This document shows, in pieces, positions 1-5,266 of a stretch of 5,266 bases of DNA (its first letter is position 1; each line of letters begins with the position of its first letter). The stretch spans positions 1 to 5,266 of the forward strand of contig JAKSPW010000116.1 in NCBI GenBank assembly GCA_024404435.1. Direction: 5' to 3'. The position numbers were made by a program, and so were the translations under genes. The notes under the pieces are model-generated. The model was not told the DNA's origin. It saw nothing but the letters and a program-made list of their open reading frames with translations, and did not search any database. Origin of the DNA: Clostridia bacterium (lineage in GTDB: Bacteria; Bacillota; Clostridia; Oscillospirales; CAG-272).

Positions 1-17
1 AGATATCATGAATTCTC

Positions 18-32
18 GCCCGCTCCGCGGGC
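18..32 (-). repeat. Short GC-rich inverted repeat after the lipoyl-domain gene
   Basis: Two perfect 6-base arms (GCCCGC and GCGGGC) surround a 3-base loop, starting 4 bases beyond the TAA stop of the lipoyl-domain gene in the direction of transcription. The stem could form in RNA, but the next bases (GAGAATTC) contain no U tract, so I do not call it an intrinsic terminator. A possible ATG follows within 10 bases, so it may only be a spacer structure between two co-transcribed genes. Confidence 0.45.
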
Positions 33-36
33 TCCG

Positions 37-276
37 TTACTCCGCAATGACCTCGCAGAGTGCGCCGCCGGGCGCTACCGTGTCGCCCTCTTCCGCGATT
101 ATGCGGCAGAGCTTCACGTCTTCCGTTGCCTCGACCTCGGAGACGACCTTGTCGGTCTCGACCTCAAAGAGGACTTCTCCTTTTTTCACGGTCTCGCCCT
201 CCTCCGCGTTCCAGCGGCAAAGGACTCCTTCCTTCATATCCGGCTTGAGCGTCGGCATTACTATCGTTTTTTTCAT
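37..276 (-). CDS. Free-standing lipoyl-domain protein (E2-type lipoyl/biotinyl carrier)
   Basis: This 79-residue protein is a single lipoyl (biotinyl-like) domain of the kind at the N terminus of 2-oxo acid dehydrogenase E2 subunits. The modified lysine should be Lys43 in the E-T-D-K-V turn. It is flanked by the usual glycine-containing repeats, E-E-G-E-T-V-K-K-G at 25-33 and E-E-G-D-T-V-A-P-G at 62-70, and the start M-K-K-T-I-V-M-P is typical of the fold. The lipoylated arm would carry acyl or aminomethyl groups between partner enzymes in the cytoplasm. No catalytic acyltransferase domain or peripheral-subunit-binding domain follows: the frame stops at TAA right at the domain end. I chose the ATG at 276 because an in-frame TTG at 351, overlapping the lplA stop, would add only an arginine-rich tail unrelated to the fold. 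An AAGGAA lies about 11 bases upstream of the ATG. The adjacent lplA is the likely modifying enzyme. Biotin cannot be fully excluded as cofactor, but the D-K-V context favours lipoate. The parent complex is unknown. Confidence 0.88.
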   Translation of the reverse strand: MKKTIVMPTLKPDMKEGVLCRWNAEEGETVKKGEVLFEVETDKVVSEVEATEDVKLCRIIAEEGDTVAPGGALCEVIAE

Positions 277-309
277 TGTTCTGACCGTTCCTTTTCTGTT
301 CTTCTGATC

Positions 310-340
310 GGGTCGTCGAGGGCGCCGACCCCTACCGGGG
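310..340 (-). repeat. Overlapping small inverted repeats in the lplA to lipoyl-gene leader
   Basis: The 71 bp gap between lplA and the lipoyl-domain gene is the longest in the window. It holds two small hairpins that share bases. One pairs GGGTCG with CGACCC (310-315 with 326-331) around a 10-base loop. The other pairs CCCC with GGGG (329-332 with 337-340) around a 4-base loop. They cannot both form completely. Neither is followed by a U tract on the minus strand, so neither looks like a terminator. A function in controlling the lipoyl gene is only a possibility; in GC-rich DNA such short pairs also arise by chance. Confidence 0.35.
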
Positions 341-347
341 AAAGCCC

Positions 348-1241
348 TCAATATTCTCCCGAAAGCAGGAATTCTGCTGTTTTCTCGTCTGTTTTTTCAG
401 CAAGCTCACGAAAGGCGAGTCTCGTTCCGACGAGAGTCTCGTCCGAGCACGCCTCGATCACTCCGTGATACGCGGTATATTCGTATTTTTTGCCGTCAAG
501 CTCTCCCGAGAACGAAAATCTCGGGCAGGTGCCGAACGTCCAGTCCCACGTGCGGTATTTTTCGTCCGCGAGACGTTCCGCCGCCGAGGAGTCTTCCGCA
601 CTCAGCGGAACGCTCTCTCCCGCGACGCGGCGTCCGAGCTCTTCCATGAAATCTTCCACAGAGGGCGCGTTTTTTAAGAAATCCGCGATGTTTGCGACTC
701 CCTCGACGCGGCTCTTGACCGATTTTGACGTGATCTCGCCCGCGGCGCGTCTTTCTATCCGCTTTCCCGTGAAAAGATCGAGTCTGGAAAGGTCGCTCGA
801 GTAGAGGAGCGTCCCGTGGTGAAGGACTCTCCCGCCCGTCTGCGCCTGCGCGTTGCCGGAAATTTTCCTGCCGCAGACGACGATATCGCTCGTACCCGAA
901 AGCTCTGCGGGCACTCCCATATCTCGGAGCGCGGAAATTACCGGCGTGATGAATTTTTCAAAATCCGTGCCGTCCGCGTCCGAAATGAACGTATAGTTCA
1001 CGTTCCCCTCGTCGTGATAGACCGTGCCGCCGCCGGAGAAGCGTTTTATTACCGTGACTCCGCTTTTTTCGGCGAGCGCGGCGTTCACTTCTTCAAACAC
1101 GTTCTGATTTCTGCCGCACACGACGGCGGGCAAGTCTCTCCACAGCATGAAGAACTTCTCCCCCGGATACGAGCGGAGCAGATGCTCCTCGAGCGCGAGA
1201 CTGAACGCGGGATCGAGACGGTCGTTTCTTAAAAAGATCAT
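348..1241 (-). CDS. lplA: Lipoate-protein ligase A
   Basis: This 297-residue enzyme activates lipoate with ATP to lipoyl-AMP and transfers it to the lysine of lipoyl domains in the cytoplasm, which lets a cell use scavenged lipoate. Family signatures are clear: W-R-D-L-P-A-V-V-C-G-R-N-Q-N at 34-47, the lipoate-binding loop K-R-F-S-G-G-G-T-V-Y-H-D at 66-77 followed by E-G-N-V-N-Y, the G-R-K-I-S-G-N-A-Q motif at 124-132 with the conserved Lys126, and L-H-H-G-T-L-L at 140-146. A S-V-K-S-R-V segment (174-179) leads to the accessory C-terminal domain, recognisable by W-T-F-G-T-C-P-R-F-S-F at 234-244. The protein is about 40 residues shorter than E. coli LplA (338 residues, from memory), mostly at the C terminus. 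The ATG lies one base after the tgt stop codon with no strong ribosome binding site (only GAGAGA about 13 bases upstream), so translation is probably coupled to tgt. The lipoyl-domain gene just downstream is a natural substrate. Confidence 0.94.
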   Translation of the reverse strand: MIFLRNDRLDPAFSLALEEHLLRSYPGEKFFMLWRDLPAVVCGRNQNVFEEVNAALAEKSGVTVIKRFSGGGTVYHDEGNVNYTFISDADGTDFEKFITPVISALRDMGVPAELSGTSDIVVCGRKISGNAQAQTGGRVLHHGTLLYSSDLSRLDLFTGKRIERRAAGEITSKSVKSRVEGVANIADFLKNAPSVEDFMEELGRRVAGESVPLSAEDSSAAERLADEKYRTWDWTFGTCPRFSFSGELDGKKYEYTAYHGVIEACSDETLVGTRLAFRELAEKTDEKTAEFLLSGEY

Positions 1242-1242
1242 G

Positions 1243-2385
1243 TCAGTCGGGGTTTCTCTCGGCGAGAAGATCGTGATATTTCTGATAGAACGAGTAGAAA
1301 TATCCGCCGTCGAGCGCTTCTCTGATCTTTGCGGTGAGGTCGTTGTAGAACTGCAGATTGTGCGCGACGGCGAGCCTCATTCCGAGTGCCTCCTTCGCCT
1401 TGATGAGGTGGCGGATATAAGCTCTGCTGTGGTGGCGGCACGCGGGGCAGCTGCAGTTTTCGTCTATCGGGCGCGAGTCGAGCGCGTACTTCTCGTTGCA
1501 CAGATTCATCTTGCCGTTCCACGTGAAGAGGTTGCCGTGGCGGGCGTTGCGCGAGGGCATCACGCAGTCGAAGAAATCGACTCCGCGGTAGACGGCCTCG
1601 AGGATGTTCTGCGGCGTGCCGACTCCCATGAGGTAGCGGGGCTTGTCCGTGGGCATATAGGGCTCGACCTCTTCGATGATGTAGTACATCTCCTCCGCGC
1701 TCTCGCCGACGGCGAGTCCGCCGATGGCGTAGCCGTCGCAGTCGATCTCGCGGATCTGCTTCATGTGCTCGATGCGGAGGTCGGCGAAAGTGCTCCCCTG
1801 GTTGATGCCGAAGAGCATCTGACCGCGGTTGATCGTCGACTCAAGCGTATTCAGTCTTGTCATCTCGGCACGGCATCTTTCGAGCCATCTCGTCGTACGC
1901 GCGATGGATTTTTTCGTATAATTATATTCCGCGGGGTTCGCGATGCACTCGTCGAACGCCATCGCGATGGTGGAGGCGAGGTTCGACTGTATCTGCATGC
2001 TCTCCTCGGGTCCCATGAAAATACGTTTGCCGTCGATGTGGGAGGCAAAGTACACTCCCTCTTCCTTTATGCGGCGGAGCCCCGCGAGCGAGAAGACCTG
2101 GAATCCGCCGCTGTCCGTGAGCGTCGGCTTTTTCCAGCCCGTAAATCCCTGCAGACCGCCGAGCTCGTGAACGAGAGCGTCTCCCGGTCTGAGGTGAAGG
2201 TGATAGGTGTTCGAGAGCATCACCTGACAGCCCGCCGCTTCAAGATCCTCGGCGGAAAGGCCGCCTTTGATCGCGCCGCAGGTCGCGACGTTCATGAACA
2301 CGGGAGTTTCGATGACTCCGTGTGGGGTCTCGAGCGCGCCGCGGCGCGCCCTGCAATTTTCGTCTGTTGCTTTAAGAATAAACAT
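1243..2385 (-). CDS. tgt: tRNA-guanine transglycosylase (queuine tRNA-ribosyltransferase)
   Basis: The 380-residue enzyme exchanges guanine at wobble position 34 of GUN-anticodon tRNAs (Asp, Asn, His, Tyr) for preQ1, the committed step in making queuosine on tRNA. It is a TIM-barrel protein of full length. By motif alignment to the Zymomonas enzyme, Asp91 in D-S-G-G-F-Q is the general base, Asp145 in F-D-E-C reads the substrate base, and Asp273 in F-F-D-C-V-M-P-S-R is the nucleophile. Cys311, Cys313, Cys316 and His342 form the zinc site, with the same 26-residue Cys-to-His spacing as in that enzyme. G-G-L-A-V-G-E at 222-228 carries Val226, where eukaryotic enzymes have Gly, and Cys147 is also the bacterial residue; both point to preQ1 rather than queuine as substrate. 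The G-I-N-Q-G-S loop at 193-198 differs from the usual G-I-V-Q-G-G. The ATG is preceded by GAGG at 5 bases. The gene starts 13 bases after mutL and ends one base before lplA. No queA, queG or preQ1 genes are visible here. Confidence 0.97.
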   Translation of the reverse strand: MFILKATDENCRARRGALETPHGVIETPVFMNVATCGAIKGGLSAEDLEAAGCQVMLSNTYHLHLRPGDALVHELGGLQGFTGWKKPTLTDSGGFQVFSLAGLRRIKEEGVYFASHIDGKRIFMGPEESMQIQSNLASTIAMAFDECIANPAEYNYTKKSIARTTRWLERCRAEMTRLNTLESTINRGQMLFGINQGSTFADLRIEHMKQIREIDCDGYAIGGLAVGESAEEMYYIIEEVEPYMPTDKPRYLMGVGTPQNILEAVYRGVDFFDCVMPSRNARHGNLFTWNGKMNLCNEKYALDSRPIDENCSCPACRHHSRAYIRHLIKAKEALGMRLAVAHNLQFYNDLTAKIREALDGGYFYSFYQKYHDLLAERNPD

Positions 2386-2390
2386 TTTTA

Positions 2391-2394
2391 CCTC
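2391..2394 (-). promoter_or_regulatory. Ribosome binding site of tgt
   Basis: On the minus strand the 13 bases between the mutL stop (TAA) and the tgt ATG read AATTGAGGTAAAA. This places GAGG 5 bases before the start codon. It supports the ATG at 2385 and shows that tgt has its own initiation site despite the tight spacing to mutL. Confidence 0.75.
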
Positions 2395-2398
2395 AATT

Positions 2399-4309
2399 TT
2401 ACGTCAGTCTTGCGAACTGCCTGTCAATGGATGATTTCTTGATCTCGAACGCTACGGGACGTCCGTGCGGGCAGGTGCGGATCACGCTTCCGCCGTCCTT
2501 CGGGACGACGAAAAGTCTGTCGCATATCCATTTGAGATGCGCCGTATCGTAGATCCTGCCGCCCTTGACAGCCGCCTTGCAGGCGGACTGAAAGAGCTTT
2601 GCCTCGAAAAATTCCTCAGCCGCGGCATCGGCTCCCGCGCCGACCTCGCACAGCTTTTCGGCGAGGGTGCGGAAGAGCTCGATCGCCTCGTCCGTCGTCA
2701 GCATTTCGGGCACTTCCGATATGAGCGCCGTGTTCTGCGCTCCGCTTTTTTTGATTTCAAATGCGAAACCCATGCTGCGGATGCTGTCCCCGTGAGACGA
2801 GACGGCGTCCGCCTCGATCTCGAGGAGCTCGACGGGAACGGGAGAAATGAGCATCTGTCCCGAGTGGCCAGCCGCCTTCATCCTGCGGCACAGCTCGTCG
2901 AAGATTATCCTCTCGTGAGCCGCGTGCTTGTCGACGAACAGAAGTCTGTCCTCGAGCTGAACGATGACGTATGTGTTGTACGCCTCACCGAGGATGACGT
3001 ATTCCGGTACCTCCTCCGTCGGAGCGGGTGCAGGAGCAGGCTTGCGGTCGGCAGTCACGGGCGCGGGGGAGGCGTGCTTTTCTTCCGGCTTCGGCGCTTC
3101 GCGCTCGACGTACGGGATCCTCGTCTGAACGGGCTTTTCGGGACGCTTGTCCATCGGGACGAACGCTCCGAGGAGTTTTTTCGCTTCCTCGCCGTCTATC
3201 CAGAACGACGAGTCGCGCTTCGGCGCGGCAGGTGCTTCCGGCTTTTTCGGTGAAGCCGGAGCCTGAGGCGGTCTGTATACGGGCTCGGGCGTTTTCGGCA
3301 GCTCGAGCTCGGGGCGTACCACCGACGAGGTGAGCGCGTTCAGCACCGCGTAGTAGACCGCGTCGAAAATTATTCTTTCGTTTGTAAACTTGACCTCGAG
3401 CTTCGCGGGATGGACGTTCACGTCTACCGCCGCGGGGCTGACGTCGATATTCAACACGCAGAACGGGAACTTGTCCTGCGGGATCCTCGTTTTGTAGGCC
3501 TGCTCAAGCGCCGCCATCGCCGTCTTGCTCTTGACGTAGCGCCCGTTCACGAAGAAAGTCTCCATGTTGCGCGTCGATTTGATGAAATCCGGCTCGGAAA
3601 CGTAGCCCGTGACCGAAATTCCGTCGGCGGAGCGGGAGACCTCAAGCGGTCGGGAGGCGGTCTCTTTGCCGAAGACGGCAAAGACGGCGTCCTTCAGTTT
3701 TCCGTTGCCGGAGGTCACGAATTTGAGCTGACCGTCGCAGATGTATTTTATCGAAATATCGGGGCGGGAGAGCGCGATCCTCTCGACGACAGCCGCAACT
3801 GCCGCCGCCTCGGTGTTGTCTTTTTTAAGGAAGCTGCGGCGGGCGGGCACGTTGAAGAACAGGTCCTCGACGACCACCGTCGTGCCCTCGGCGCATCCCG
3901 TTTCGGAGATGTCGACCACGTCTCCGCCCTCGGCGGTGAGTATCGCTCCCGTGAGAGCGCCGTGCGGCTTCGAGAATATCCTGATCCTCGAAACGGACGA
4001 GATCGCGGCGAGAGCCTCGCCTCTGAAGCCGAGCGAGCAGATGTGTGTCAGATCGTCTGCCTCGCGTATCTTGCTCGTCGCATGGCGGAGTATCGCCACG
4101 GGCAGGTCCTCGGGCTCCATTCCGCAGCCGTTGTCCGAGATGCGGATGAACGCGACGCCGCCGCGCTGGATCTCGACGGTGACGGCAGTCGAGCCCGCGT
4201 CGATGGAGTTTTCAAGCAGCTCCTTCACGACCGACGACGGTCTGTCGACCACTTCGCCCGCCGCGATGAGATTCGCAACGTCGAAGCCGAGCACGTTTAT
4301 CTTTCCCAT
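2399..4309 (-). CDS. mutL: DNA mismatch repair protein MutL (endonuclease type)
   Basis: At 636 residues this is a full-length MutL, the ATPase that couples mismatch recognition by MutS to strand incision. The N-terminal GHKL ATPase shows E-L-L-E-N-S-I-D-A (30-38, with Glu30 and Asn34 at the catalytic and Mg-binding positions), D-N-G-C-G (59-63), G-F-R-G-E-A-L (94-100) and N-V-P-A-R-R (153-158). The transducer domain ends near N-V-H-P-A-K (298-303, Lys303). A proline- and alanine-rich linker runs from about 333 to 433. The C-terminal dimerisation domain carries an endonuclease motif D-K-H-A-A-H-E (460-466), S-A-C-K-A-A-V-K (575-582) and C-P-H-G-R-P (613-618), the metal-site motifs of MutL proteins that nick DNA themselves. 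Q-M-L-I-S-P at 485-490 resembles the beta-clamp-binding segment of Bacillus MutL. This implies MutH-independent repair. mutS, the usual partner, is not next to it: a rhamnosidase gene lies 48 bp upstream and tgt 13 bp downstream. The start is supported by AAGGGAG 7 bases before the ATG. Confidence 0.97.
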   Translation of the reverse strand: MGKINVLGFDVANLIAAGEVVDRPSSVVKELLENSIDAGSTAVTVEIQRGGVAFIRISDNGCGMEPEDLPVAILRHATSKIREADDLTHICSLGFRGEALAAISSVSRIRIFSKPHGALTGAILTAEGGDVVDISETGCAEGTTVVVEDLFFNVPARRSFLKKDNTEAAAVAAVVERIALSRPDISIKYICDGQLKFVTSGNGKLKDAVFAVFGKETASRPLEVSRSADGISVTGYVSEPDFIKSTRNMETFFVNGRYVKSKTAMAALEQAYKTRIPQDKFPFCVLNIDVSPAAVDVNVHPAKLEVKFTNERIIFDAVYYAVLNALTSSVVRPELELPKTPEPVYRPPQAPASPKKPEAPAAPKRDSSFWIDGEEAKKLLGAFVPMDKRPEKPVQTRIPYVEREAPKPEEKHASPAPVTADRKPAPAPAPTEEVPEYVILGEAYNTYVIVQLEDRLLFVDKHAAHERIIFDELCRRMKAAGHSGQMLISPVPVELLEIEADAVSSHGDSIRSMGFAFEIKKSGAQNTALISEVPEMLTTDEAIELFRTLAEKLCEVGAGADAAAEEFFEAKLFQSACKAAVKGGRIYDTAHLKWICDRLFVVPKDGGSVIRTCPHGRPVAFEIKKSSIDRQFARLT

Positions 4310-4316
4310 GGTTTTT

Positions 4317-4323
4317 CTCCCTT
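4317..4323 (-). promoter_or_regulatory. Ribosome binding site of mutL
   Basis: AAGGGAG on the minus strand stands 7 bases before the mutL ATG, a strong match to the 16S anti-Shine-Dalgarno sequence. It fixes the start of MutL at M-G-K-I-N-V-L, which also matches where family members begin. I saw no convincing -35/-10 pair in the 48 bp gap, so mutL may be read from a promoter further upstream or inside the rhamnosidase gene. Confidence 0.8.
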
Positions 4324-4339
4324 TCCGTCAGATTTTTCG

Positions 4340-4355
4340 CTTCTTACACAAGAAG
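4340..4355 (-). repeat. Weak inverted repeat between rhamnosidase and mutL genes
   Basis: A 6-base perfect stem (CTTCTT with AAGAAG) and a GTGT loop begin 2 bases after the rhamnosidase stop codon. The stem is AT-rich and the following bases are CGAAAAATC on the coding strand, with no U tract. It is therefore a poor terminator candidate, and readthrough into mutL is possible. Confidence 0.35.
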
Positions 4356-4357
4356 TC

Positions 4358-5266
4358 TCAGACTCTGACCGTATTTTCGCCGACCCGGAGCGGCGTTTCG
4401 TTACCGCCGATCTTCAAAACTGCTTTGACCGAAGTCGGGACCGTGACCGTGACTTCAAACGAGTCGCCCTCACGCTTCCACGCGACGCCGACGGTACCGT
4501 CGCCGACGTTCTGCGTTCCGGCAAGATGATCGAGCTGTTTTGTCAGAAGCGGTTCGATCACAAGATCGTGATAGCCGACCGTGCCCGGACGCTGCCTGAT
4601 GCCGAGCAGATACTCGAACAGATAAGCCGTGACCGCGCCGAACATCGGATGGCTGTACGAACGCTCGTCCGGATCCCCGATCCAATGCTCCCAAAGCGTG
4701 GTCGCGCCGCGGCGGCGGAAGCTTTCAAAGGATACCGGCGCGTCCGAAAGCAGAAGGGACAGCGCCAGCTCTCCCTCGCCCAGTTCAAACAGAACGCGCG
4801 TGACGATATCCGTTCCGAAGATACCGGTGTCAAAGCAGCGGGTCTCTCTGTAATGCTCGATCATGTTGCGGCGGGTACGGCTGTCGCCGAGTCCGATGTC
4901 AACGGCAAAAGCGTTTGCCCCCTGCACGTTGCCGACGAAGTTGCCGTCCCACGCATTGAAGTACGCCGCCGTGATCGCATGACCCCGCTCCTCGATCACT
5001 CTGTCGAACTTCGGGATATCGTCCTCATGTCCGGTCAGAGCGGCGATCTCCTTCATACGGAAAAGCGACTTGACGTAGAAATAGTTATTTATCATCGGCG
5101 CGGGCAGAACGACACTGCGCGGCGTGCACCAATCGCCGAGGCACCATTCGCCCTTCTTGTCACTTGTCACAAGCCCGTTTTCGGAATGCGCTTCCAGATA
5201 ATCGAAATAGCGAAGCATCTGCGGATAGAGCTTTGAAAGATAGCTCGTGTCTCCGTAATGCTTGTA
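4358..5266 (-). CDS. Alpha-L-rhamnosidase, GH78 family, C-terminal part (5' end outside window)
   Basis: The reading frame stays open to the right edge, giving 302 visible C-terminal residues; the start is outside the window. GH78 enzymes release terminal alpha-L-rhamnose from plant polysaccharides and glycosides by an inverting mechanism. The visible part is the second half of the (alpha/alpha)6 barrel plus a C-terminal beta-domain. Family hallmarks, numbered from the first visible residue, are Y-K-H-Y-G-D (1-6), G-E-W-C-L-G-D-W (39-46), T-G-I-F-G-T at 147-152, A-T-T-L-W-E-H-W (188-195) and S-H-P-M-F-G-A-V (205-212). Glu193 in the W-E-H-W segment is the likely general base, by recollection of the family. 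The general-acid region lies upstream and cannot be checked. The beta-domain runs from about 225 to the end. Signal peptide and cellular location cannot be judged without the N terminus. The gene ends 48 bp before mutL on the same strand, with no clear terminator. Related barrel hydrolases are possible, but the combined motifs favour GH78. Confidence 0.88.
   Translation of the reverse strand, partial: YKHYGDTSYLSKLYPQMLRYFDYLEAHSENGLVTSDKKGEWCLGDWCTPRSVVLPAPMINNYFYVKSLFRMKEIAALTGHEDDIPKFDRVIEERGHAITAAYFNAWDGNFVGNVQGANAFAVDIGLGDSRTRRNMIEHYRETRCFDTGIFGTDIVTRVLFELGEGELALSLLLSDAPVSFESFRRRGATTLWEHWIGDPDERSYSHPMFGAVTAYLFEYLLGIRQRPGTVGYHDLVIEPLLTKQLDHLAGTQNVGDGTVGVAWKREGDSFEVTVTVPTSVKAVLKIGGNETPLRVGENTVRV

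Noticed and set aside
1..9. Start of a further minus-strand gene (ATG at 9-7, Met-Ile-Ser)
   Set aside because: Only three codons are visible and the ribosome binding site is weak, so it is discussed as a finding rather than annotated as a gene.
18..32. Intrinsic terminator after the lipoyl-domain gene
   Set aside because: The stem is GC-rich but short, and is followed by GAGAATTC rather than a U tract.
277..351. Upstream TTG start that would extend the lipoyl-domain protein by 25 residues and overlap the lplA stop
   Set aside because: The added residues are arginine-rich and unrelated to the lipoyl fold, while the ATG at 276 begins exactly where the domain normally begins and has a purine-rich site upstream.
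1147..2442. A 431-codon open frame on the plus strand opposite tgt
   Set aside because: It mirrors the whole of tgt, has low-complexity Val/Glu/Arg/Ala composition and no family motif. Tgt on the other strand is certain.
2465..3253. Plus-strand open frame of 262 codons inside mutL
   Set aside because: It is antisense to the MutL linker and C-terminal domain, with no motif; a shadow of codon bias.
3190..3311. Possible fusion or repeat domain in the Pro/Ala-rich middle of MutL
   Set aside because: A poorly conserved, proline-rich linker between the ATPase half and the dimerisation half is normal for MutL.
4340..4355. Intrinsic terminator after the rhamnosidase gene
   Set aside because: The stem is only 6 bp and AT-rich, and no U tract follows on the coding strand.
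3410..5236. A 608-codon open frame on the plus strand, antisense to the start of mutL, the 48 bp gap and most of the rhamnosidase gene
   Set aside because: Its product is rich in Asp, Arg, Val and Glu with no recognisable domain, which is typical of the reverse strand of GC-rich genes. Both genes it overlaps have clear family motifs.

Overview
The window is a stretch of ordinary bacterial chromosome. Five protein-coding regions lie head to tail on the minus strand and account for almost all of it. In transcription order (right to left) they are: the 3' part of a GH78-type alpha-L-rhamnosidase, the mismatch-repair gene mutL, the queuosine gene tgt, the lipoate-protein ligase gene lplA, and a small gene for a free-standing lipoyl domain. 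I found no RNA gene, insertion sequence, CRISPR array, phage gene or attachment site. No stretch over 300 bases lacks a gene; the longest gap is about 71 bp.

The likely source is an uncultured, fairly GC-rich member of the Bacillota (Clostridia), plausibly gut-associated. This is inference from the style of the proteins. MutL is the type with its own C-terminal endonuclease, found where MutH is absent. Tgt has the wording I associate with clostridial homologues, such as the I-F-M-G-P-E-E-S-M-Q-I-Q-S-N stretch. LplA resembles Gram-positive lipoate scavenging enzymes, and a GH78 enzyme fits a degrader of plant polysaccharides or glycosides. The sequence alone does not fix the taxon.

Layout: 4358-5266 rhamnosidase C-terminal part, running off the right edge; a 48 bp gap with a weak hairpin and a strong mutL ribosome binding site; 2399-4309 mutL; a 13 bp gap with a good ribosome binding site; 1243-2385 tgt; a single-base gap; 348-1241 lplA; a 71 bp leader with small inverted repeats; 37-276 lipoyl-domain protein; then a short GC-rich hairpin and a possible next start codon at the left edge.

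The spacing suggests one transcript at least from mutL to the lipoyl gene. lplA and the lipoyl-domain protein form an obvious functional pair, a ligase and a candidate acceptor. mutL and tgt look like housekeeping genes carried on the same transcript. I saw no convincing promoter. Nothing here amounts to a previously undescribed system. The most useful leads are the split or free-standing lipoyl domain beside its ligase, the altered endonuclease motif of MutL, and the rhamnosidase directly upstream of mutL.
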